Shown one piece after another: positions 53,670-62,198 of a stretch of 64,000 nt of DNA. The DNA comes from Microbacterium sp. A20. Its GTDB lineage: Bacteria > Actinomycetota > Actinomycetes > Actinomycetales > Microbacteriaceae. Position 1 is the stretch's first letter; every line of letters begins with the position of its first letter. The DNA is taken from contig NZ_SSDF01000074.1 of the NCBI RefSeq assembly GCF_004794515.1, positions 62,001 to 126,000 of the forward strand. Reading direction: 5' to 3'. Position numbers and translations under genes: made by a program. The notes under the pieces were generated by a model. That model saw only the letters and a list, made by a program, of their open reading frames with translations, was not told the DNA's origin and searched no databases.

Positions 53670-55625
53670 GTGACGACCAATCAGCAGGCCGACCCCCTCA
53701 TCGGGCGGCTTGTCGACGGTCGGTACCGCGTGCGCGCCCGGATCGCGCGCGGAGGGATGGCCACGGTCTACGTCGCCACTGACCTCCGCCTCGAACGGCG
53801 GATCGCGCTCAAGGTCATGCACGCGCATCTCAGCGACGACTCGGCTTTCCAGAGCCGCTTCATCCAGGAGGCCCGAGCCGCCGCCCGCCTGGCGGATCCG
53901 CACGTCGTCAACGTGTTCGATCAGGGGCAGGACGGCGAACTCGCCTACCTCGTGATGGAGTATCTGCCCGGCATCACACTGCGCGAGCTCCTGCGCGAGC
54001 AGAAGCGCCTCACCATCCCGCAGACGATCACGATCATGGACGCGATCCTCGCCGGTCTCTCGGCAGCACACCGCGCCGGCATCGTGCATCGCGACGTCAA
54101 GCCGGAGAACGTGCTCCTCGCGGAGGACGGCCGCATCAAGATCGGCGACTTCGGTCTCGCCAGAGCGACCACGGCGAACACGGCGACCGGGCAGCAGTTG
54201 CTCGGGACCATCGCCTACCTCGCCCCGGAGCTCGTGACCCGCGGGACCGCCGACGCCCGCAGCGACATCTACGCCCTCGGGATCATGCTCTACGAGATGC
54301 TCGTCGGCGAGCAGCCGTACAAGGGCGAGCAGCCCATGCAGATCGCGTTCCAGCACGCCACCGAGTCGGTGCCGCGTCCGAGCGTGCGAAACCCCGCCGT
54401 GCCGGAACAGCTCGACGAACTCGTGCTCTGGGCCACCGAGAAGTCTCCCGACGAGCGCCCGGACGACGCCCAGCAGATGCTCGAACGTCTGCGCGAGATC
54501 GAGCGCGAACTCGGCGTCACCCCGACAGCGGCGAGAGCGACCGCTCCGCAGCACAGCCATGGCGACTCCGGCGACCTCACCAAGGTGATGCCGGGGACGA
54601 TGGTCATCGCAGACCCGACCGCTCCTGTCCCCGCCGAGATCGACAACGCGACGCTCCTTCGACGACGAGCATCGAAACGGCGAGCCCGCGGGGCGTTCCT
54701 GCTGACACTGGTGCTGCTGCTGGCGGTGCTCGCCGGCGGCGTGGGCTGGTGGTTCGGGTCCGGGCCCGGCTCGCTCATCGCCGTGCCGGGTGTCGCGGGA
54801 AAGACCTACGACGAGGCCGCAGCGCTCCTGGTCGACGCGGGGTTCGTTCCGACGCAGAAGGACGCGTCGTCCGTCGAGGTCGAGGCCGGGGCGGTGATCG
54901 AGACCGATCCCGAAGAAGGCGCACGCCTCGACAAGGGGACCACCGTCACGGTCGTCGTGTCATCCGGTCCCGCGGCGCACGACATCGATGCGGTCGCCGG
55001 GGTGGCAGTGGACGACGTCCGCGCGGCGCTGCAAGCCGCCAACCTCGAACTCACGGAGGACGAGGAGTACTTCGGCGACCTCGACGACGGCAAGGTCATC
55101 AACGTCCGCATCACGCCGCGCGACGGCGGAGACGCGTTCGGCTGCGCCGAGGGCTGCACGGTCCACGAGACCGACACCGCGACGATCCAGGTGTCCCGAG
55201 GCCCTGTTCCCGATGTCAGCGACCTGAGCGTCGCCCAGGCGACCGACGCTCTCACGGGCAAGGGGCTGAAGGTCAATCCGGAGAGCCTCTACCAGACCAG
55301 CGACAACATCGGGAAGGACCGGGTCATCGGGATCGCCGACCGGCCGTCGGAAGGCGCCTGGCGCCCGGGCGAGACCGTGCAGCTCATCATCTCCCAGGGT
55401 CCCCCGCTGTTCGACGTGCCGGATGTGTCCGGAATGACCCGCGACGAGGCGACGGGTGCGCTGAACGAGGCAGGCTTCAAGTGGTCCTACACGAGCGGCA
55501 CGGGGCTCCCGGACTCGGTGTGGGATCTCTTCGCCAACGAGAACACGAAGGTCGAGTCGTACAGTCCGACCGATGCCCAGCGCAAAGGGACGACCATCAC
55601 GCTCACGATGAGCTTCTCCGGCTGA
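53670..55625 (+). CDS. PASTA-domain serine/threonine protein kinase (PknL/PknB type)
   Basis: Membrane receptor kinase, 651 residues, starting GTG at 53670. The kinase domain (about 1-275) has the Gly loop IARGGMATVY, Lys48 in IALKVM, the catalytic HRD at 140-142 (HRDVKPENVLL) and the DFG at 160-162. A juxtamembrane segment precedes one membrane helix at about 342-364. Outside are four PASTA-like repeats (start points about 372, 437, 512 and 580). M. tuberculosis PknL lacks them, while related actinobacteria have them. It should sense peptidoglycan fragments. The Rv2175c-like gene nearby is a candidate substrate (inference from PknL biology). Confidence 0.92.
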   Translation: MTTNQQADPLIGRLVDGRYRVRARIARGGMATVYVATDLRLERRIALKVMHAHLSDDSAFQSRFIQEARAAARLADPHVVNVFDQGQDGELAYLVMEYLPGITLRELLREQKRLTIPQTITIMDAILAGLSAAHRAGIVHRDVKPENVLLAEDGRIKIGDFGLARATTANTATGQQLLGTIAYLAPELVTRGTADARSDIYALGIMLYEMLVGEQPYKGEQPMQIAFQHATESVPRPSVRNPAVPEQLDELVLWATEKSPDERPDDAQQMLERLREIERELGVTPTAARATAPQHSHGDSGDLTKVMPGTMVIADPTAPVPAEIDNATLLRRRASKRRARGAFLLTLVLLLAVLAGGVGWWFGSGPGSLIAVPGVAGKTYDEAAALLVDAGFVPTQKDASSVEVEAGAVIETDPEEGARLDKGTTVTVVVSSGPAAHDIDAVAGVAVDDVRAALQAANLELTEDEEYFGDLDDGKVINVRITPRDGGDAFGCAEGCTVHETDTATIQVSRGPVPDVSDLSVAQATDALTGKGLKVNPESLYQTSDNIGKDRVIGIADRPSEGAWRPGETVQLIISQGPPLFDVPDVSGMTRDEATGALNEAGFKWSYTSGTGLPDSVWDLFANENTKVESYSPTDAQRKGTTITLTMSFSG

Positions 55626-55636
55626 GGCCGGATAGA

Positions 55637-55675
55637 CGAAGAGGGGACCGGAAGACGATTCCGGCCCCCTCTTCG
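55637..55675. terminator. bidirectional terminator between the kinase and aroG
   Basis: CGAAGAGGGG pairs with CCCCTCTTCG and, after one A-C mismatch, CCGGAA pairs with TTCCGG around GACGA. It lies between the convergent stops at 55625 and 55685. Confidence 0.8.
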
Positions 55676-55684
55676 TATCGAGCG

Positions 55685-57025
55685 TCAGCGCTTCTCGAGC
55701 TCCTCGGCCACGAGGAACGCCAGCTCCAGCGACTGCATGTGGTTCAGGCGGGGGTCGCACAGGCTCTCGTAGCGCGTCGCGAGGGCTGCCTCGTCGATCT
55801 GCTCGGATCCGCCGAGGCACTCCGTGACGTCGTCACCGGTGAGCTCGACGTGGATGCCGCCGGGGAAGGTTCCCACAGCGCGGTGCGCCTCGAAGAACCC
55901 GCGCACCTCGTCGACCACGTCGTCGAAGCGACGCGTCTTGTAGCCGGTCGGCGTGGTGATGCCGTTGCCGTGCATCGGGTCGGTGACCCACAGCGGCTGC
56001 GCACCGGAGTCGCGGACGGCCTCGAGCAGCGGCGGCAGAGCGTCGCGGATCTTGCCCGCGCCCATCCGCGTGATGAAGGTGAGTCGACCCGGCTCGCGCT
56101 CGGGGTCGAGCTTGTCGATCAGCGCCAGAGCGGTCTCGGGCGACGTGGTCGGACCGAGCTTCACGCCGATCGGGTTGCGGATCTTGGAGAAGTAGTCGAC
56201 GTGCGCGCCATCGAGCTCACGCGTGCGCTCGCCGATCCAGAGGAAGTGCGCGGAGGTGTTGTACGGGGTGTCCGTGCGGGAGTCGATGCGCGTCATCGGG
56301 CGCTCGTAGTCCATCAGAAGGCCCTCGTGCCCGGTGAAGAACTCCACCCGCTTGAGCTCGTCGAAGTCGGCGCCTGCCGCCTCCATGAACTTGATCGCGC
56401 GGTCGATCTCGGCGGCCATGCGCTCGTAGCGCTGGTTGGCCGGGTTCTGCGCGAAGCCCTTGTTCCACGAGTGCACCTCACGAAGGTCGGCGAAACCGCC
56501 CTGAGTGAACGCGCGGATCAGGTTCAGCGTGGACGCGGCCGTGTGGTACCCCTGCAGCAGGCGACCAGGGTCCGCCGTGCGAGAGCCCTCGGTGAAGTCG
56601 TAGCCGTTCACGATGTCACCGCGGTAGGCCGGCAACGTTACGTCTCCTCGGGTCTCCGAGTCGCTCGAGCGCGGCTTCGCGAACTGGCCGGCCATGCGAC
56701 CCATCTTCACGATCGGCATCGAGGCGCCGTACGTCAGCACCACGGCCATCTGCAGCACCGTCTTGATGCGGTTGCGGATCTGCTCGGCGGTCGCCCCGGC
56801 GAAGGTCTCGGCGCAGTCTCCGCCTTGCAGCAGGAAGGCCTGGCCGGAGGCCGCACGAGCGAGACGGTCGCGGAGGTTGTCGACCTCACCCGCGAACACC
56901 AGCGGCGGGAGACCCGCGATCTGACGGGAGACGTCGGCGACGCGGTCCGCGTCAGGCCACTGCGGCTGCTGCTTGATGGGAAGCGAGCGCCATGCATCAA
57001 GGGCTTCGATGTGGTGCGGGAGCAT
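55685..57025 (-). CDS. aroG: class II 3-deoxy-7-phosphoheptulonate synthase
   Basis: Class II DAHP synthase, 446 residues, starts the shikimate pathway from PEP and erythrose 4-phosphate. It has the family sequences QGGDCAETFAGAT (metal Cys), MGRMAGQFAKPRSSD, SHFLWIGERT-type (here AHFLWIGERTRELDGAHV), GVKLGPTT and DPMHGNGI plus GGIHVELTGDDVTEC. ATG at 57023-57025 has TAGGCT seven bases upstream. It faces the kinase gene and is single. In M. tuberculosis the class II enzyme interacts with chorismate mutase (family knowledge). Confidence 0.95.
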   Translation of the reverse strand: MLPHHIEALDAWRSLPIKQQPQWPDADRVADVSRQIAGLPPLVFAGEVDNLRDRLARAASGQAFLLQGGDCAETFAGATAEQIRNRIKTVLQMAVVLTYGASMPIVKMGRMAGQFAKPRSSDSETRGDVTLPAYRGDIVNGYDFTEGSRTADPGRLLQGYHTAASTLNLIRAFTQGGFADLREVHSWNKGFAQNPANQRYERMAAEIDRAIKFMEAAGADFDELKRVEFFTGHEGLLMDYERPMTRIDSRTDTPYNTSAHFLWIGERTRELDGAHVDYFSKIRNPIGVKLGPTTSPETALALIDKLDPEREPGRLTFITRMGAGKIRDALPPLLEAVRDSGAQPLWVTDPMHGNGITTPTGYKTRRFDDVVDEVRGFFEAHRAVGTFPGGIHVELTGDDVTECLGGSEQIDEAALATRYESLCDPRLNHMQSLELAFLVAEELEKR

Positions 57026-57032
57026 GCGTTCC

Positions 57033-57038
57033 AGCCTA
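57033..57038 (-). promoter_or_regulatory. -10 hexamer TAGGCT, 7 bases before aroG
   Basis: Minus-strand TAGGCT sits seven bases before the aroG ATG, and no Shine-Dalgarno separates them. The geometry suggests a leaderless aroG transcript. Confidence 0.45.
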
Positions 57039-57073
57039 GTGGTCGCGCGTACCGCCCAGACGCGCGCGGGGGG

Positions 57074-57763
57074 CTATGTGACGCGGGTCGGGAGGCGGTC
57101 CTTGACCGTCGACGCGTAGACGTCTTCGTAGGTCTGTTCGCCGAGCCGCTGCAGGGCCACCATGATCTCGTCGGTGACGGATCGGAGGATGTAGCGGTCG
57201 TTCTCCATACCGGCGTACCGGGAGAAGTCGAGGGGCTCCCCGATCACGATGCCGACGCGGACGATGCGCGGCAGGCGCCTGCCGATCGGCATCGCCGTAT
57301 CGGTGTCGACCATGATCACCGGTACGACCGGAACCTTCGCCTCCAGCGCCATCCGTGCGATCCCCGTGCGGCCGCGGTACAGCTTGCCGTCGGGACTGCG
57401 CGTGCCCTCGGGGTAGATGCCGAGCAGGTCGCCGCCGCCGAGGACCTGCAGCCCCGTGTTGAGGGACGCCTCGGAGGCCTTGCCACCGGAACGGTCGATC
57501 GGGATCTGACCGGTGGCCTTCATGAAGAACTTCGTCGCCCACCCTTTGAGGCCGCGCCCGGTGAAGTAGTCGCTCTTCGCCAGGAAGGACATCGGACGGT
57601 CGATCACCAGCGGCAGGAAGATGGAATCGGCAAAGGAGAGGTGGTTGCTCGCGAGGATCGCCGCACCGTTCGCGGGCACGTTGTTCCGCCCCACGATCCA
57701 GGGGCGGAAGACACCCTTGACCACGGGGCCGATAACGACGTACTTCATCAGCCAGTAGAACAT
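57074..57763 (-). CDS. 1-acylglycerol-3-phosphate O-acyltransferase (PlsC-like)
   Basis: PlsC-family acyltransferase, 229 residues, for phospholipid synthesis at the membrane. The catalytic HX4D motif is ASNHLSFADSIFLP, and the phosphate-binding motif is YPEGTRSPDGKLYRG. The N-terminal helix (MFYWLMKYVVIGPVVKGVF) anchors it. The ATG at 57761-57763 has TAGACT eight bases upstream. The gene order with aroG resembles Rv2182c of M. tuberculosis. Confidence 0.9.
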   Translation of the reverse strand: MFYWLMKYVVIGPVVKGVFRPWIVGRNNVPANGAAILASNHLSFADSIFLPLVIDRPMSFLAKSDYFTGRGLKGWATKFFMKATGQIPIDRSGGKASEASLNTGLQVLGGGDLLGIYPEGTRSPDGKLYRGRTGIARMALEAKVPVVPVIMVDTDTAMPIGRRLPRIVRVGIVIGEPLDFSRYAGMENDRYILRSVTDEIMVALQRLGEQTYEDVYASTVKDRLPTRVT

Positions 57764-57771
57764 CGAGGTGA

Positions 57772-57777
57772 AGTCTA
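57772..57777 (-). promoter_or_regulatory. -10 hexamer TAGACT, 8 bases before the acyltransferase
   Basis: Minus-strand TAGACT sits eight bases before the ATG, one base more than in most other cases here, so the leader would be zero to two bases. Confidence 0.35.
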
Positions 57778-57913
57778 GCGCCGCCGCGAGCCGCACCCCG
57801 GAGTTCTCGCGTTCTCGACCTTGGAAGCGACTGAGTCTCACCTCGGGCGCGACCGGATTCCATGCCCTACACTCGAAGGACACCCGTGCCCGACCGGTAC
57901 CGAAGGAGCTGCC

Positions 57914-59746
57914 GTGGTCCAGTTTGAAGTCCCCGCGATCGTCCCCGCCGATCCCGACGCGAACGTCGCCGACCTGCTGGTGAAGCGTGTCGAAGCCACT
58001 CCGGATCGTGCGCTCTTCTCCGTGCCCGACGGTGACGGGTGGCGCGACATCTCGGCCGCCGACTTCCAGACCGCCGTGGTCGCACTGGCGAAGGGTTTCG
58101 CCGCGGCCGGCATCCAGCCCGGCGAGAAGATCGGCTTCCTCGCGCGCACGACGTACGAGTGGACGCTCGTGGACTTCGCGCTCTTCTATGCCGGCGCGGT
58201 GATGGTGCCGATCTACGAGACCAGCTCGCCGTCGCAGATCCAGTGGATCCTCGAGGACTCCGGGGCGATCGCTCTGATCGTGGAATCCCCGGAGCACTTC
58301 GCCCGCGTCGATGAGGTCCGCGGAGACCTGCCGCTGATCCGCGAGGTCTGGCAGCTGCACCTCGGGGCCATCGACACCCTGACCGCTCAGGGCGCGTCGG
58401 TGAGCGACGCAGAGATCGAACGACGCCGCACCCTCGCCGTCGGTTCCGACATCGCGACACTCATCTACACCTCCGGCTCCACCGGTCGGCCGAAGGGGTG
58501 CGTCCTCACGCACAGCAACTTCGTCGAGCTGTCCCGCAACTCCGCCAAAGCGCTCGACGCCGTCGTGCAGACGCCGGGCGCCTCGACGCTCCTCTTCATC
58601 ACCACGGCGCACGTGTTCGCTCGGTTCATCTCGATCCTCGACATCCACGCCGGCGTCCGCACCGGGCATCAGCCCGACACGCGTCAGCTCCTGCCGGCTC
58701 TCGGGTCGTTCAAGCCGACCTTCCTCCTCGCCGTGCCCCGCGTGTTCGAGAAGGTCTACAACTCGGCCGAGCAGAAGGCCGAGGCCGGAGGCAAGGGCAA
58801 GATCTTCCGCGCCGCCGCCGACGTCGCCATCGAGCACTCGAAGCTGCTCGAGGCGGGCAAGAAGATCCCCTTCGGGATGAAGCTCAAGTTCGCCCTCTTC
58901 AACAAGCTCGTCTACAGCAAGCTCCGCGAGGCGATGGGCGGCAACGTGGTGTACGCCGTCTCGGGCTCCGCTCCCCTGGGCTCCCGCCTCGGACACTTCT
59001 TCCACAGCCTCGGCGTGGTCATCCTCGAGGGATACGGTCTCACCGAGACGACCGCACCGGCGACGGTGAATCTGGCGGACAAGTCGAAGATCGGGACCGT
59101 CGGACCTGCTCTCCCCGGCGTCGGCGTCCGTCTCGCCGACGACGGCGAGATCGAGGTCCGCGGCATCAACGTGTTCAAGGAGTACTGGAACAACCCCGAG
59201 GCGACAGCCGAGGCCTTCAGCGAGGGCGGCTGGTTCCACACCGGCGACATCGGCAGCTTCGACTCCGAGGGCTTCCTGACGATCACCGGTCGGAAGAAGG
59301 AGATCATCGTCACGGCCGGCGGCAAGAACGTCGCTCCCGCAGCGCTCGAGGACCCGATCCGCGCCAACCCGATCATCGGACAGGTCGTCGTCGTGGGCGA
59401 CCAGCGTCCCTTCATCTCGGCGCTCGTCACCCTCGACCCCGAGATGCTCCCGACCTGGCTCGCGAACAACGGCCTCGACGCCAAGATGTCGCTCGCGGAT
59501 GCGTCGAAGAACACCGCTGTCCGCTCCGAGGTGCAGCGCGCGGTGGACATCGCGAACGCCCATGTCTCGCGCGCCGAGTCGATCCGGAAGTTCACGATCC
59601 TCGACTCGGAGTGGACGGAGGCATCCGGTCACCTGACGCCGAAGCTCTCGATCAAGCGCAACATCATCATGAACGACTTCGCCGACGAGATCGCCGCGAT
59701 CTACGACGAGCCCGTGGCGACGACCAACGTGGCGATCGGCGGCTGA
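57914..59746 (+). CDS. long-chain-fatty-acid--CoA ligase (FadD15-like)
   Basis: AMP-forming long-chain acyl-CoA ligase, 610 residues. The P-loop-like motif is IYTSGSTGRPKGCVL, the A5-type motif is GYGLTETTAPATVN, and the A8 core is WFHTGDIGSFDSEG with GRKKEIIVTAGGKNVAP. The C-terminal lysine region is ASGHLTPKLSIKRN. GTG at 57914 is chosen because AAGGAG lies five bases upstream. A TACACT at 57868-57873 is a plausible -10 with a leader of about 34 bases. It likely activates host or membrane fatty acids; in the M. tuberculosis arrangement it corresponds to fadD15. Confidence 0.92.
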   Translation: MVQFEVPAIVPADPDANVADLLVKRVEATPDRALFSVPDGDGWRDISAADFQTAVVALAKGFAAAGIQPGEKIGFLARTTYEWTLVDFALFYAGAVMVPIYETSSPSQIQWILEDSGAIALIVESPEHFARVDEVRGDLPLIREVWQLHLGAIDTLTAQGASVSDAEIERRRTLAVGSDIATLIYTSGSTGRPKGCVLTHSNFVELSRNSAKALDAVVQTPGASTLLFITTAHVFARFISILDIHAGVRTGHQPDTRQLLPALGSFKPTFLLAVPRVFEKVYNSAEQKAEAGGKGKIFRAAADVAIEHSKLLEAGKKIPFGMKLKFALFNKLVYSKLREAMGGNVVYAVSGSAPLGSRLGHFFHSLGVVILEGYGLTETTAPATVNLADKSKIGTVGPALPGVGVRLADDGEIEVRGINVFKEYWNNPEATAEAFSEGGWFHTGDIGSFDSEGFLTITGRKKEIIVTAGGKNVAPAALEDPIRANPIIGQVVVVGDQRPFISALVTLDPEMLPTWLANNGLDAKMSLADASKNTAVRSEVQRAVDIANAHVSRAESIRKFTILDSEWTEASGHLTPKLSIKRNIIMNDFADEIAAIYDEPVATTNVAIGG

Positions 59747-59774
59747 CGCTCGCCCCCAACCACCCCTTCATGTA

Positions 59775-59814
59775 CGAACCGGCCCCCTGTGCGCGTGCGC
59801 AGGGGGCCGGTTCG
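59775..59814. terminator. bidirectional terminator between fatty-acid ligase and def
   Basis: The arms CGAACCGGCCCCCT (59775-59788) and AGGGGGCCGGTTCG (59801-59814) pair perfectly around a GC-rich loop. It lies between the convergent stops at 59746 and 59838. Confidence 0.85.
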
Positions 59815-59837
59815 TTTGCAAGAGGGTGGTTCGGCGG

Positions 59838-60329
59838 TCAGAACCAGGCGCTCTCGCGCACCTCGCGCATGGCGACCTTGCGTGTCTCCGGATCGAGGCG
59901 CGTCAGGAAGAGCTTGCCGTCGAGGTGATCGGTCTCGTGCTGCAACGCCTGGGCGAGCAGACCCTCCCCCTCGAGCACCACCGGTTCGCCGTCGAGGTCG
60001 ATGCCCTCGACCCGCGCCCACGGGTAGCGCTGGGCGTCGTGCCAGAGGCCAGGCACCGAGAGGCATCCCTCCCCCGTCGGCTGCGGCTCGCCGCGCACCT
60101 CGGTGAGGACGGGGTTGAGCACGTATCCGATATCGCCGTCGATGTTGTAGCTGAAGGCACGGAGCGCGACACCGATCTGCGGCGCGGCGACGCCGGCACG
60201 CCCGGGGAGCTCGACGGTGTCGACGAGGTCGGCCACGAGGGCCCGCACACCGTCGTCGATCTCCTCGATGGGTGCGCAGACGCTGCGCAGAACCGGGTCG
60301 CCGAAGATACGGATCTCACGCACCGACAT
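59838..60329 (-). CDS. def: peptide deformylase
   Basis: Peptide deformylase, 163 residues, removes the formyl group from nascent proteins. The three motifs are present: GVAAPQIGV (GxGxAAPQ type), EGCLSVPG (Cys metal ligand) and QHETDHLDG (HExxH). ATG at 60327-60329 shares its first base with the stop of the upstream ATPase gene (TGATG), so the two are coupled. Confidence 0.94.
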   Translation of the reverse strand: MSVREIRIFGDPVLRSVCAPIEEIDDGVRALVADLVDTVELPGRAGVAAPQIGVALRAFSYNIDGDIGYVLNPVLTEVRGEPQPTGEGCLSVPGLWHDAQRYPWARVEGIDLDGEPVVLEGEGLLAQALQHETDHLDGKLFLTRLDPETRKVAMREVRESAWF

Positions 60330-62131
60330 CAGGCGGCCTTCGCCCGTAGGCCCTCGACCAGCAGTGCCGCCAACTCTCGGGCGGCGATCCGGGTCTCCGG
60401 GAGCAGGTTCGCGAACACGATCGTCCCTCCGCCGGCGATCTGCGGGTCATAGGGAACGCGGACGACGCTTCGCGCGCGGGTGGCGAAATGCGCCTGCAGT
60501 TCATTCAGTCGCACCAGCGGGGTTCCCGGTGTCGACTGGTTGAGGACCACGATCGCATCGCGCGCCTGCTCCGCGTAGCCGTTGGTCTCGAGCCAGGTGA
60601 GGGTCTCGGAGGCCAGCCGCGCCTCGTCGACGCTGAGTCCCGAGACGATGACGATCTGATCGGCGAGATCGAGGGTGGCCGACATCACCGAGTGGACGAT
60701 GCCGGTCCCGGTGTCCGTCAGGACCAGGGAGTAGTAGTGCGCGGCGACGTCGGCGACATCGCGATAGTCGCTGTCGCTGAAGGCTTCGGCGATGCGCGGG
60801 TCGGAGTCGGAGGCGAGCACGTCGAGTCGTGTCGCATCCCTCGCGACGATGGCCGAGATGTCGTGATATCCCTTGACGTCGTCGTGGATCCGGACCAGAT
60901 CGCGCACGGACTTGCTGTGGTGCGGGCGCACGATGCGCTCCGCCAGCGTGCCCCGATCGGGGTTGGCGTCGACGGCGATCACCCGATCCTCACGGGCGTC
61001 GGCCAGGGCCATGCCGAGCAGGGCGGTGATCGTCGTCTTGCCGACGCCGCCCTTGCGCGAAAGCACGGGGACGAACCGCGCGCCGCCGGCGAGCGGAGCG
61101 GCGATCCTCGCCGACAACGCCTTGCGCTCACGTGCACGACGGCCGTCGCCGATGTTGATGCGCCGCCCCGAGACGGCGTAGAGGAAGTGGCTCCACGCTC
61201 CCTCCGGCTCGGGCTTCGAGACCCGGTGGGGGTCGAGCAGCCGGTCTGCGGTCAGGAGGTCGGCCGATTCCCTCGAGGAGTCGCCCAGATCATCCAGGCG
61301 CTTGGATGTGAGCGTGACGTCGACTCGCGGCGCGGAGCGCACGGGCTGAGACGCGACGGACTTCTGGTCATCGGGAGTGGACACGGATCTGTTCTCCTTC
61401 TGGACGGACGCTCGCGCGGGCGTCGGTGCAGCGACCTTCGGTGCAGCGGGCGCCGATGCAGCAGGCGCCGATGCGATGTCGGCCTTCGCTCTGGCGAGGA
61501 AGCGCTCGGCGGTAGCCGCCTCTTCGGACCGATCGCCGACGTCGTCCGGCGTATCGACCTGCGCGGTGGCGTCGGGCTCTTCGATGATCACGGCATCGAT
61601 GATGTTCTCCGACCGCGGATGGACGAGCGGAGGGGAAGACACCGGGGCGTCGTCGATCGCGGTGGCATGGACGCCCGACGGCTCGACGACCTCGACTTCG
61701 GGCTCCTCAACCTCGGGCTCGGGCTCCTCGACCACCGGCGCCGAGCGCACGAGATCTTCGGTCGCGGCCTTCTTCGGGGCCGGGATCGCGCCCGCTGCCT
61801 TCTCCTTCTTCGGCTTCTTCGCAGCGGTCGCGCGCTCCATCGGAGCAGCGGTCTTGTGCGGGGAGGACTCCCCCGGTGCCAACGGCTTGACGGTGGGTGC
61901 AGGGTGTGCCTCGGACTGTGCGGCGACGGGTGGGTCGATCACGAGATCGCCGACGATCTCGCCCTCGACGACCCCGTCGTCGGTGAGGTCGTCGTCCTCG
62001 TCCTTGGGCAACGTCACGCTGACCTGCGCGGTCCCGCCGAGGATGCCGATGCCGGCCGTGTCGAGCGACGCGGCCTCATCCAGCATCCCCAGCGGGTTCT
62101 CCTCGGGGTCAGCAGTGTTCTTCGGTGTCAC
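60329..62131 (-). CDS. MinD/ParA-type P-loop ATPase with long disordered N-terminus (EspI-like)
   Basis: P-loop ATPase of 600 residues. Residues 1 to about 330 are low-complexity, rich in Ala, Pro, Val and Glu. The C-terminal domain has Walker A in [16 protein letters not shown] (about residue 355) and continues [17 protein letters not shown], then [10 protein letters not shown] and [12 protein letters not shown] (Walker B region). This is close to the ESX-linked EspI/MinD-like group, not to chromosome-partition ParA. GTG at 62129-62131 has GGGAG about eight bases upstream; the upstream in-frame codons lack support. No ESX gene is visible nearby. It is coupled to def by TGATG. Confidence 0.8.
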   Translation of the reverse strand: MTPKNTADPEENPLGMLDEAASLDTAGIGILGGTAQVSVTLPKDEDDDLTDDGVVEGEIVGDLVIDPPVAAQSEAHPAPTVKPLAPGESSPHKTAAPMERATAAKKPKKEKAAGAIPAPKKAATEDLVRSAPVVEEPEPEVEEPEVEVVEPSGVHATAIDDAPVSSPPLVHPRSENIIDAVIIEEPDATAQVDTPDDVGDRSEEAATAERFLARAKADIASAPAASAPAAPKVAAPTPARASVQKENRSVSTPDDQKSVASQPVRSAPRVDVTLTSKRLDDLGDSSRESADLLTADRLLDPHRVSKPEPEGAWSHFLYAVSGRRINIGDGRRARERKALSARIAAPLAGGARFVPVLSRKGGVGKTTITALLGMALADAREDRVIAVDANPDRGTLAERIVRPHHSKSVRDLVRIHDDVKGYHDISAIVARDATRLDVLASDSDPRIAEAFSDSDYRDVADVAAHYYSLVLTDTGTGIVHSVMSATLDLADQIVIVSGLSVDEARLASETLTWLETNGYAEQARDAIVVLNQSTPGTPLVRLNELQAHFATRARSVVRVPYDPQIAGGGTIVFANLLPETRIAARELAALLVEGLRAKAA

Positions 62132-62198
62132 GATCTCGCTCCCAGCCTGCGCGGGCCTCGGGATGCACACACAGTGCGCAGGCCTCGCCCGCACAAGA

